Notes under the pieces: generated by a model
What the model was told of the DNA's origin: nothing
The model's input: the letters and a program-made list of their open reading frames with translations, nothing else
Database searches by the model: none
Made by a program: the position numbers and the translations under genes
Shown here: positions 1 to 6,496 of the stretch, piece after piece
How the letters are laid out: the number at the start of each line of letters is the position of its first letter
Position numbering within the stretch: position 1 is the stretch's first letter
Source of the DNA: Prevotellaceae bacterium
Lineage (GTDB): Bacteria; Bacteroidota; Bacteroidia; Bacteroidales; UBA932
Length of the DNA: 6,750 bases
Direction: 5' to 3'
Assembly (NCBI GenBank): GCA_031259225.1
Contig: JAIRLT010000210.1
Span: 1-6,750, forward strand

Positions 1-1
1 A

Positions 2-1096
2 GTAACCTTTCACGTGTCATGGACGAATACGCCCACTACGCCCTACAATAACCGCGTATGGATATGGATAGATTTCTGTCCGGTAAACGGCGTAACGCCA
101 CAAAGTTTTTCAACGGCGACTATTACAAGTCCTAATAAAACAGGCGGTAATGGAACTATTACGGGATTAAACGGGCGTGGCTTTTTTATAGAATATAGCA
201 CAACCAACGCCGGCACAACCGTTACTGCTACATTAAGCAATGCGCCTGCCGGCAAATTCAACTGGTGTGTGTATGGTAGCGACTACCCGCCGAATGCCAC
301 AATAAATAATGGGACATACACCTTAAAAGGTACGCCGCCGTTTACATTGGTAGCATCCGACGGCACAACTACTCAAACAGTAAGCGGAACAACACTTGCT
401 ACTTCGGCACTGACCATTACGCCAACCGTGATAAGAGATATGACGGGATGTCCGGGTGTTTTCTGCCCTTACACCGGCAGCGATTTATACCTGACTTCCT
501 CCTATCCTTGCCAACAACGCACCAGCGGCGCAAAGAATTGGCAAGCTTACATAAGAGATAGCCGGGATAGTGAGATTTACCGCATTGTTTTGATGCCCGA
601 CACTCAGTGGTGGTTGGCGCAAAATGTGAAATATGCGAGTACAGGTTCTGCTATTAGCGGCTGCACAAAAAATGAGTGCGGCAGGTATTATACGTGGGCG
701 CAAGCTTATGCGTCATATGCGGGTGGTTCCAGTGGCTCAACCGGAAATGTGCAGGGTATTTGCCCGCCCGGTTGGCTTTTGCCAATCCAGACAACGTATT
801 CAACACTTGCAACTTCTATAGGCAGTGCCCGCGCCGTATGTAAGGCATTACGCAGTTATAACGCAAAGTGTACTACCATAGATGATACGTATGGGTGGGC
901 ATCAATTGCGGGCGTTTTAAATGGTGATAAAACCTCGGTATACACATGGTTTTACACAAACGATGCCGGGCGTGAAGATGGTTTCGGTGTAGACTATACG
1001 TCAAATTGCAACGGCGGCCCGACTTGTGACCAAGTATGTGTTGCTGATACTGGTGAAAATAATTATGCTGTGATCCGTTGCTACCGCCAACTGTAG
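2..1096 (+). CDS. FISUMP-domain surface protein, 5' end outside window
   Basis: The frame is open to the left edge, so the GTG at 14 is probably not the real start. 364 residues are visible. Residues from about 185 to the end match the Fibrobacter succinogenes major paralogous (FISUMP) domain: YRIVLMPDTQWWLAQN around residues 192-208, GRYYTW at 227-232, CPPGWLLP from 254, and a closing VIRCYRQL, much like the usual family ending in a short Arg-Cys segment. The part before it is rich in Thr, Ser, Gly and Asn, looks like beta-sandwich repeat or stalk sequence, and has no family I can name. The visible part has 14 cysteines, several clustered near 1008-1041, which suggests disulfides and an extracytoplasmic location. 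The family is typical of Bacteroidota and Fibrobacterota surface proteins, and its biochemical role is unknown. The protein ends right after the FISUMP domain with no recognisable T9SS sorting domain. The signal peptide would be outside the window. The domain call is firm; the function is not. Confidence 0.85.
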   Translation, partial: VTFHVSWTNTPTTPYNNRVWIWIDFCPVNGVTPQSFSTATITSPNKTGGNGTITGLNGRGFFIEYSTTNAGTTVTATLSNAPAGKFNWCVYGSDYPPNATINNGTYTLKGTPPFTLVASDGTTTQTVSGTTLATSALTITPTVIRDMTGCPGVFCPYTGSDLYLTSSYPCQQRTSGAKNWQAYIRDSRDSEIYRIVLMPDTQWWLAQNVKYASTGSAISGCTKNECGRYYTWAQAYASYAGGSSGSTGNVQGICPPGWLLPIQTTYSTLATSIGSARAVCKALRSYNAKCTTIDDTYGWASIAGVLNGDKTSVYTWFYTNDAGREDGFGVDYTSNCNGGPTCDQVCVADTGENNYAVIRCYRQL

Positions 1097-1150
1097 TTTT
1101 TGCAAAAATAATATATAAATAGAAGCAAGAAAATCCTGTTTCCTAACAAT

Positions 1151-1200
1151 GCGATGTTCTGCTATTATTAGGGTTTCATCGCGCAACCATGAAATAATAA
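1151..1200 (+). other. Two mutually exclusive stem-loops
   Basis: GCGATG (1151-1156) can pair perfectly with CATCGC (1177-1182). Alternatively TTTCAT (1174-1179) can pair with ATGAAA (1189-1194), extended by TTATTA (1165-1170) with TAATAA (1195-1200) across a GGG bulge. The two pairings share 1177-1179 and so cannot form together. Such overlap is seen in attenuators but can also arise by chance in AT-rich DNA. There is no adjacent gene to regulate, and the segment lies about 55 bp after the FISUMP stop, so it may simply be 3' UTR structure. Confidence 0.3.
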
Positions 1201-1220
1201 AAATGTTCTCGACATAGGTA

Positions 1221-1251
1221 AAACAGGGGAAAAAAAATATAGCCCCTGTTT
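1221..1251. terminator. Perfect 9-bp stem-loop, possible weak terminator
   Basis: AAACAGGGG (1221-1229) and CCCCTGTTT (1243-1251) are perfect inverted repeats around a 13-base, A-rich loop. Read on the plus strand, the stem is not followed by a separate T-run (CTG comes next). Read on the minus strand, the stem ends in four Ts and then ACC, so it would serve as a weak terminator in that direction. The stem is clear; the function and direction are inferred. Confidence 0.35.
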
Positions 1252-1293
1252 CTGCCGTTCAGTAATCTTCTAACACGGGCTTATTGAACGGTT

Positions 1294-1353
1294 AAGGTGC
1301 CTTGACACCCGAAAAGGAGCTATAATATAGTTTCGGTGTCTTGGCACCTTTTT
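1294..1353 (+). terminator. Intrinsic terminator after the FISUMP gene
   Basis: The left arm 1294-1314 pairs with the right arm 1331-1350. AAGGTGCC pairs with GGCACCTT, then there is a TT/TT internal loop, then GACACC with GGTGTC, a bulged C at 1310, and GAAA with TTTC. The loop is about 16 bases and AT-rich. The right arm runs straight into a run of five Ts (1349-1353) and then ATATATT, which gives plus-strand polarity. It lies about 200 bp after the FISUMP stop, so it would end either a long 3' UTR or an unrecognised small transcript. It also insulates yifB from upstream transcription. Confidence 0.65.
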
Positions 1354-1370
1354 ATATATTAAAGCGAAGA

Positions 1371-1378
1371 CAAAAGTA
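1371..1378 (-). promoter_or_regulatory. Possible minus-strand Bacteroidota -7 element
   Basis: CAAAAGTA on the plus strand reads TACTTTTG on the minus strand, an exact match to the Bacteroidota TAnnTTTG -7 consensus. The nearest TTG on that strand (1394-1396) is only about 15 bases upstream, shorter than the usual 19-21, so the -33 half is weak. Transcription would start near 1364 and run leftwards through the hairpins, with no minus-strand gene visible ahead. An 8-base degenerate motif in AT-rich DNA can easily be chance. Confidence 0.3.
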
Positions 1379-1619
1379 CGAAAAATTATAAAACAATGAA
1401 AATAAAATTAAAGTGGCTGCAAATACAGGTATTTTGAATCGAAGTAACGGCGTATGAAAACGGCGCGTGGTGGCTGCATTTTATCTTGGTGGTCGTATTT
1501 CCGGGCTAAAAGCGGAGGGGTGTAAAGCAGGTTAGAAAAATTATCCTGTGGGCATTGGCGGGTTCCATTTGCGGGGGCTTTGCCGTTCCTCATTTTTCCC
1601 GTATTACCGTAATTTTTAT

Positions 1620-1627
1620 TATCTTTG
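1620..1627 (+). promoter_or_regulatory. yifB promoter, -7 element
   Basis: TATCTTTG is a perfect match to the Bacteroidota primary sigma factor -7 consensus TAnnTTTG. About 22 bases upstream is a TTTTT run (1593-1597), which gives only a weak -33 element. Transcription would begin near 1633, leaving a leader of about 15-20 bases before the ATG at 1650. The position supports that start over the in-frame ATGs at 1548 and 1629, which lie upstream of the transcription start expected from this element. Confidence 0.6.
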
Positions 1628-1649
1628 TATGCATTCAAACGATACAACC

Positions 1650-3188
1650 ATGTTGGTAAAAACATTTGGAAGCGCATGTTATGGTGTTAAAGCCATCACT
1701 ATAACAATAGAAGTGGACGCTTCTCCGGGTTTTGGCTTTTCTATGGTCGGGTTGCCCGACAATGCAGTGAAAGAAAGCCAACAGCGCATCAGCACTGCCC
1801 TGCAAACAATCGGGCTACGGATGCCCGGTCGCAAAATAGTCATTAATATGGCGCCTGCCGATATCCGCAAGGAGGGCTCGGCGTATGACTTGCCGTTGGC
1901 TATCGGCATGTTGGCGGCGTCGGAACAATTAAATGCCGGGCAGGTGGGGCGGTATGTGTTAATGGGCGAATTGTCGCTTGACGGGTTTTTACGCCCTATC
2001 GCCGGCGCATTGCCCATTGCCATACAGGCGCGGAGCGAGGGCTTCCAAGGATTTATCCTGCCTAAAGAAAATGCGCGCGAAGCGGCGGTGGTCAATAAAT
2101 TAGACGTCTATGGCGTGGAAACATTGCAGGAAGTTATTGATTTCTTCAATAATACCGGCACGTTACAACCATTGACGGTAAATACGCGCGAAGAGTTCGC
2201 CCAACAATCCGCCGCCTGTGATGTGGATTTTTCGGATGTGAAAGGGCAGGAAAATGTGAAGCGCGCTTTGGAAATAGCCGCTGCCGGCGGGCATAATATG
2301 ATTATGATAGGACCGCCGGGCGCAGGAAAAACCATGCTCGCAAAACGGTTGCCGACCATTCTTCCGCCGTTGTCGTTGCAGGAAGCGCTGGAGACAACCA
2401 AAATCCATTCCGTCGCCGGCAAGTTGGGGAAAAATACCGGCTTGATTTCGCAACGACCCTTCCGCTCGCCGCACCATACCATTTCCAATGTCGGACTGGT
2501 GGGCGGCGGCAGTAACCCACAACCGGGTGAAATTTCGCTGGCGCACAACGGCGTGTTGTTCCTCGACGAGTTGCCGGAATTTCAGCGCACGGTCTTGGAA
2601 GTAATGCGGCAACCGTTGGAAGACCGCGAAATTACGGTGTCCCGTGCAAAATATTCGGTGGATTACCCGGCAAATTTCATGTTGGTGGCATCGATGAACC
2701 CTTGCCCCTGCGGCAACTATAACCATCCCGAAAAGAGATGCCTTTGCCCGCCGGGCGCTGTGCAAAAATACTTGAGCCGCCTGTCGGGACCCTTGCTCGA
2801 CCGTATTGATATCCACATTGAAATTGTGCCGGTGCCGTTTGCCAAGCTGTCGGAAATGGAACCGGCGGAAAACAGCGCGGCGGTGCGCGAGCGCGTCATC
2901 CGTGCGCGGCAGGTGCAGGAACGGCGGTTTGCCGCAGAGCCGGGCGTTCATAACAACGCCATGATGCCGTCGCGTTTGTTGAAGAAATACTGCGTTCTGG
3001 ACAGCGAATGCAGCGCCTTGCTGAAAAACGCCATGGAACGTATGGGGCTTTCCGCCCGCGCCTATGACCGTATTTTAAAAGTGTCGCGCACCATCGCCGA
3101 TTTGAGTGGCGCGGAAAACCTGTTGCCAGACCATCTGGCGGAAGCCATCCAATACCGTAGCTTAGACCGCGAAGGCTGGGCTGGATAA
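1650..3188 (+). CDS. yifB: YifB/ComM family Mg-chelatase-like AAA+ ATPase
   Basis: This is a complete 512-residue protein, the usual family length. The N-terminal ChlI-like domain (about 1-150) opens with MLVKTFGSACYGVKA and contains MVGLPDNAVKES near residue 32. The AAA+ core has Walker A GPPGAGKT at 221-228, Walker B LFLDELPEF around 303-311, and SGPLLDRID (379-387) with a likely arginine finger or sensor at R385. The family's paired-cysteine insert is present: NPCPCG with C352 and C354, then CLC with C364 and C366. The C-terminal Mg-chelatase domain includes SARAYDRILKVSRTIADL from about 467. In Vibrio, ComM is a hexameric branch-migration helicase that integrates transforming DNA. Whether the Bacteroidota copy does this is unknown, as the gene is also kept in species not known to be competent. 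The frame extends upstream to 1548, but homology begins at 1650 and the promoter supports that start. No terminator is seen before porW. Confidence 0.95.
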   Translation: MLVKTFGSACYGVKAITITIEVDASPGFGFSMVGLPDNAVKESQQRISTALQTIGLRMPGRKIVINMAPADIRKEGSAYDLPLAIGMLAASEQLNAGQVGRYVLMGELSLDGFLRPIAGALPIAIQARSEGFQGFILPKENAREAAVVNKLDVYGVETLQEVIDFFNNTGTLQPLTVNTREEFAQQSAACDVDFSDVKGQENVKRALEIAAAGGHNMIMIGPPGAGKTMLAKRLPTILPPLSLQEALETTKIHSVAGKLGKNTGLISQRPFRSPHHTISNVGLVGGGSNPQPGEISLAHNGVLFLDELPEFQRTVLEVMRQPLEDREITVSRAKYSVDYPANFMLVASMNPCPCGNYNHPEKRCLCPPGAVQKYLSRLSGPLLDRIDIHIEIVPVPFAKLSEMEPAENSAAVRERVIRARQVQERRFAAEPGVHNNAMMPSRLLKKYCVLDSECSALLKNAMERMGLSARAYDRILKVSRTIADLSGAENLLPDHLAEAIQYRSLDREGWAG

Positions 3189-3210
3189 AAAAGAATAATG
3201 TGAAAATAAT

Positions 3211-3238
3211 GATTAGCGATTAGTAGTTAGTGGTTAGT
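3211..3238. repeat. Four tandem degenerate heptamers
   Basis: Units begin at 3211, 3218, 3225 and 3232: GATTAGC, GATTAGT, AGTTAGT and GGTTAGT. They share TTAG at a fixed place, and variation is confined to the flanking purines and the last base. They lie 22 bp after the yifB stop. This array and the one at 3279-3313 share the pattern RRNTTAG in a shifted phase. Confidence 0.7.
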
Positions 3239-3254
3239 GGGCTGGCGCGCCGGT

Positions 3255-3272
3255 CGGCTTACTGCGGCTTAC
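3255..3272. repeat. Direct repeat CGGCTTAC
   Basis: Two exact 8-base copies, 3255-3262 and 3265-3272, are separated by TG, followed by a related GACTTCA. Just upstream is the palindrome GGCGCGCC (3244-3251). This GC-richer block sits between the two TTAG-type heptamer arrays and its CTTAC units may be a diverged form of the same repeat. Confidence 0.5.
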
Positions 3273-3278
3273 GACTTC

Positions 3279-3313
3279 AAATTAGAAATTAAAAATCAGA
3301 AATTAGGAATTAT
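3279..3313. repeat. Five tandem heptamers running into the porW start
   Basis: Units begin at 3279, 3286, 3293, 3300 and 3307, with consensus AAATTAG (variants AAATTAA, AAATCAG and GAATTAT). The last unit contains the first two bases of the porW start codon at 3312. The junction of units four and five creates AGGA at 3305-3308, a Shine-Dalgarno-like stretch only three bases from the ATG, so the repeat supplies the translation initiation region. A change in unit number would alter the leader without changing the protein from this ATG. Confidence 0.75.
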
Positions 3314-6011
3314 GATACATGGAGAACACAAGGGCAGAAAACCTGCTTATTACACCCGTTTCGGGGAATGGGGAATTTTTATAACCGTTCTGCTGTGGCT
3401 GTGCGCAGCAGGATGTTCTACCAAAAAAAACACATGGATGTCGCGCGCTTACCATAATGTAACGTCGGAATTTAATGTGAAATTCAACGGCAACGAAAGT
3501 TTTAAGGAAGGCGCATGGAAAGCCGACAGGTACATGCCGGAAGAGTATGAACAGTTGCCGACGGTGTTTTCCTACGCCCACAAGGATATTCCCGGGGTCG
3601 TGTCGGGTGAAATGGACCGCACCATAGAAAAATGCGAAAAACTAATCCTCAAACATTCTATCACCGTGAAGCCGGCAAAGAAGCCGGACAGCAAAGCCAG
3701 CCGGAAAGAAAGGGATTTCTATAACCGGAAAGAATTTAATTCGGTGGTGGACGACGCTTACCTCCTCAACGGGAAAGCCCATTTGTACCTGCATGAATAC
3801 GACAAAGCGATACTGACTTTTAACCACCTATTGACGGAATACCCGAAATCATCGTCTGCGCCGGAAGCGCGGATACGCCTTGCCGCCGCCTTCATTTATA
3901 CCCATGACCTCGAACATGCGGAAACCCTGTTAAACGCCGCCGGTAAGGAAAAGAACACGCTGCCGGAAAAATTAAACGCCCTCTTGGATGCTACCTTTGC
4001 CGAATTGTATATCCACCAAAAAAACTACCGCCAAGCCGCCATCCATCTGGAAAACGCCCTGAAACAGGAAACAAGGAGAGGTATTAAACTCCGGTATTAT
4101 TTTATTCTGGGGGAACTTTACAGCCAGACAGGCGACGCCGGAAAAGCCACGGCATGTTTGGATAAAATTATGCAATTAAGCCCGGCTTACAGCGTGACGT
4201 TTGCTGCGCAAATGCGCAAAGCGGCATTGTACAACCCGGATAAGCAGGGGACGCAACTGAAAGAAGAACTACACCACATGCTGGGCGACGAGAAATATAA
4301 AGAATACAGCGACCAGATTTATTTTGCGCTTGCACAGGTGGAACACCGCTCGGGTAACGACTCGCTCGCTATCGGGTACCTGAAAAAATCCATCGCCGCC
4401 GAAAGCAGCAATGAACACCAGAAAGCGTTGGCTTATATTATGCACGCCCACTACGCCCGTGCCGGCAAACAATTTCCCGAAGCTTACGCCGCTTACAGGG
4501 AAGCGCTGGCGCGGCTGTCCAGCGACTACCCGCAATACGACTCGCTGGAAAAAACCGCCAACGGCTTGCAGCGCTTGGCGGAAAATACGCAAATCATCCA
4601 GCGGGAAGACAGCCTGCAACGCATCGCAAAAATGCCCGCCGAAGAACGGGAACAGTGGATTGCAGGCATCATCGCCAAAATTAAGGCGGCGGAAGAAGAA
4701 CAACAGCAACAACAACGGCAGCAACAATATTTCATGTACCAGGAAGAATACAGCCGTAACACAGGACTGCAAACCCAAAGCAATTCATGGTATTTCTATA
4801 ATGTCACTTCTATCAATTCAGGCTTGTCGTCGTTCAACATGCGCTGGGGGAAACGGAAGCTGGAAGACAACTGGCGGCGCAGGAACAAACAGGAAATATC
4901 ATTTGCCGTACAGGCGGAAAATAAAAACGCCAACGACGGTAGACCGGAACTCTCCAACAAATCGCCCGAATATTATACCCGCGACTTGCCCCTCACGCCC
5001 GAAGCCATGGCTGCCTCCGACGAACGGCTGAGTAATGCCCTGTTCCGGCTGGGAGAGGCTTACAAGGACGACGTGCACGAACCCCTGCCGGCTATTGCCG
5101 CTTTCCGCACCTTGGACAGCCGCTTCCCGCAAAACGGCAACCGTGCTTCGGCGTATTACTATTTATATGACCTCTATTCCGAAACGGGTAAGCCCGACAG
5201 CGCCGGCTACTATAAACAGCTCCTGATATCCAACTACCCGAAAACGCCGCTGGCGCAGCAACTGACCAACCCCGACTATTTTGCGGAACAGCAAGCGGAA
5301 AAAGCGGCTATGGATGCACAGTACGAAAAAGTATTTGAAGCCTACAATGCCCAGCGATACGCCGAAGCAGGCGCTTTGGCGCAACAGATGATAGAACGGT
5401 TCCCCAACAGTTTATTGCAACCCCAGTTGGAATTTATCCGGGCTGTTAGCGCCGGCGACGGCGGGAACATTGCCGCCTATAAAAGCGCACTGGCGGCGGT
5501 TGTAAACCAGTATCCCTCGTCCGACGTGGCAAAAACCGCCGCCGGGATGATTGCCCTGCTCGAAAAACAGGAATTGCAATATACGCCCCCCCCGGGCGCC
5601 GAACCCGATGCGGCTGCGCCTGCGCAGGCAATGCCGGCAGCGGCTACGCCCTACCTCTTTTCCGACGGGGAACACTATGCCGGCGTCATTTGCGAAAACA
5701 CAAAAGACACAGCGGCGCTACTCTTCGCCCTTGAATCCTGCAATGCCGACGCTTATCTCGAAAAAAACCTCGAAGTGGATACCCGCAAAATCGGGGAACA
5801 TTATGTGATGATGACCATACGCACCTTTCCTGCCCTGCAAGAGGCAAAAAACTACTTGGAAACCTTACAGCACAGCGCAACGCTGGAAGATTTCCCACCG
5901 CAGGAATACCGGAGAGTACTCATAACCCCTGTAAACCTCGACCTGTTAATGCAATCAAAAGATATTGCTGCTTACTTGAATTTCTTTACAAAAAATTACT
6001 TACAGCCATGA
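3312..6011 (+). CDS. porW: PorW/SprE-type TPR lipoprotein of the type IX secretion system
   Basis: This is a complete 899-residue protein, close to Flavobacterium SprE and longer than Porphyromonas PorW. Hydrophobic residues 20-34 end in LCAAGC, a lipobox with the lipidated cysteine at 35, followed by STKKNTWMSRAYHNV, much like the family N-terminus. TPR-like helices fill about 145-412 (for example AYLLNGKAHLYLHEYDKAIL) and again about 572-755. Between them are a Gln-rich charged stretch (464-472) and the family hallmark WYFYN (493-497) plus WGKRKLEDNWRRRNK (512-526). A Pro/Ala linker (about 757-780) leads to a C-terminal domain ending DIAAYLNFFTKNY. The family is an outer-membrane lipoprotein on the periplasmic side, needed for T9SS function and, in gliders, motility. 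A further in-frame Met at 3237 would translate the heptamer repeats and bury the signal peptide, so 3312 is chosen. The stop overlaps tsaE by 4 bp. A C8 tract occurs at 5586-5593. Confidence 0.9.
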   Translation: MIHGEHKGRKPAYYTRFGEWGIFITVLLWLCAAGCSTKKNTWMSRAYHNVTSEFNVKFNGNESFKEGAWKADRYMPEEYEQLPTVFSYAHKDIPGVVSGEMDRTIEKCEKLILKHSITVKPAKKPDSKASRKERDFYNRKEFNSVVDDAYLLNGKAHLYLHEYDKAILTFNHLLTEYPKSSSAPEARIRLAAAFIYTHDLEHAETLLNAAGKEKNTLPEKLNALLDATFAELYIHQKNYRQAAIHLENALKQETRRGIKLRYYFILGELYSQTGDAGKATACLDKIMQLSPAYSVTFAAQMRKAALYNPDKQGTQLKEELHHMLGDEKYKEYSDQIYFALAQVEHRSGNDSLAIGYLKKSIAAESSNEHQKALAYIMHAHYARAGKQFPEAYAAYREALARLSSDYPQYDSLEKTANGLQRLAENTQIIQREDSLQRIAKMPAEEREQWIAGIIAKIKAAEEEQQQQQRQQQYFMYQEEYSRNTGLQTQSNSWYFYNVTSINSGLSSFNMRWGKRKLEDNWRRRNKQEISFAVQAENKNANDGRPELSNKSPEYYTRDLPLTPEAMAASDERLSNALFRLGEAYKDDVHEPLPAIAAFRTLDSRFPQNGNRASAYYYLYDLYSETGKPDSAGYYKQLLISNYPKTPLAQQLTNPDYFAEQQAEKAAMDAQYEKVFEAYNAQRYAEAGALAQQMIERFPNSLLQPQLEFIRAVSAGDGGNIAAYKSALAAVVNQYPSSDVAKTAAGMIALLEKQELQYTPPPGAEPDAAAPAQAMPAAATPYLFSDGEHYAGVICENTKDTAALLFALESCNADAYLEKNLEVDTRKIGEHYVMMTIRTFPALQEAKNYLETLQHSATLEDFPPQEYRRVLITPVNLDLLMQSKDIAAYLNFFTKNYLQP

Positions 6012-6418
6012 ATATTACCTTTTCCGGATTAGAAGATCTGCCGCTGGTAGCCAAAGCCCTGCTGCCCGCCGTGCAGAAAACGAAAGTAGTGGCTTTCCAC
6101 GGCGGTATGGGTATTGGGAAAACCACGTTGATAAAAGCGCTCTGCCAGACGATGGGCGTAACCGGCGCACTGAACAGCCCGTCCTTTGCGCTCGTCAATG
6201 AATACCACGACAGCGGGGGAACGCCTATCTATCATTTCGACTTTTACCGCATCCAGCACATGGAGGAGGCGTATGACTTGGGGTATGAAGAATATTTTTA
6301 CGGTGGGCATTTATGCCTTGTCGAATGGCCTGAAAAAATTCTGCCCCTCCTGCCCCCCGACACGTTGCACGTATACCTGTCTTTTTCAAAAAAAGGACAG
6401 CGCGTTATCCGGTTTTAA
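6008..6418 (+). CDS. tsaE: TsaE, ATPase of the tRNA t6A37 threonylcarbamoyl transfer complex
   Basis: This is a complete 136-residue protein of normal family length. It carries the P-loop GGMGIGKTT at 32-40 (K38, T39), the switch-like NSPSF at 56-60 where most homologues have SPTF or SPTY, HFDFYR at 76-81 with the conserved Asp78, and VEWPEK at 105-110. TsaE is a cytoplasmic ATPase that works with TsaB and TsaD to install N6-threonylcarbamoyl on A37 of ANN-decoding tRNAs, and it is usually essential. The start codon overlaps the porW stop in an ATGA, and no Shine-Dalgarno sequence is seen upstream, so translation is probably coupled to porW. tsaB and tsaD are not in the window. The downstream gene is convergent, so tsaE is the last gene of this transcript. 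Confidence 0.96.
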   Translation: MNITFSGLEDLPLVAKALLPAVQKTKVVAFHGGMGIGKTTLIKALCQTMGVTGALNSPSFALVNEYHDSGGTPIYHFDFYRIQHMEEAYDLGYEEYFYGGHLCLVEWPEKILPLLPPDTLHVYLSFSKKGQRVIRF

Positions 6419-6496
6419 CGGAAAAGCGCTAACTTGTACCGGGAAACTTTCCGATCGTGCGCGCAAACCTTCCGGGCATACTCGCTTTACGGCTAA

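Larger units (their letters stand above)
1097..1649. other. Long intergenic region with hairpins and promoters
   Basis: This 553-bp stretch has no convincing gene. The left part (1097-1360) is AT-rich and holds three potential stem-loops, at 1151-1200, 1221-1251 and 1294-1350; the last ends in a T-run. A minus-strand -7 motif lies at 1371-1378. The right part (1400-1619) is less AT-rich, shows a 9-base direct repeat GTGGCTGCA at 1413-1421 and 1470-1478, and ends in the yifB promoter. An 89-codon minus-strand frame at 1408-1677 exists but crosses the yifB start and matches no family I recognise. No tRNA-like cloverleaf was seen. Confidence 0.7.

Noticed and set aside
1001..1186. 61-codon minus-strand frame over the FISUMP 3' end
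   Set aside because: Half of it is antisense to the conserved FISUMP C-terminus; it is short and has no recognisable domain or clear start signal.
1408..1677. 89-codon minus-strand frame upstream of yifB, ending YLYLQPL
   Set aside because: It crosses the yifB promoter and start codon, no ribosome binding site is evident, and I recognise no domain. A database search showing conserved homologues would reopen it.
2163..2951. 262-codon open frame on the minus strand inside yifB
   Set aside because: It lies wholly antisense to conserved yifB motifs, is rich in His, Arg and Gln as expected of a shadow frame, and matches no family.
4701..4727. CAA/CAG repeat in porW as a contingency microsatellite
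   Set aside because: Codons are mixed and interrupted by CGG, so slippage is unlikely, and Gln-rich or charged linkers before the WYFYN motif are usual in this family.
4411..5031. 206-codon plus-strand frame inside porW
   Set aside because: It is a +1 shadow of the porW reading frame, with a low-complexity Asn/Thr/Lys/Arg composition, while the porW frame carries the family signature here.
6419..6496. Bidirectional terminator between tsaE and the convergent gene
   Set aside because: AAAGCG/CGCTTT arms near 6423 and 6483 are short and about 55 bases apart, and there is no T-run. The near-direct repeat AAACTTTCCG/AAACCTTCCG (6444-6453, 6465-6474) does not make a terminator.
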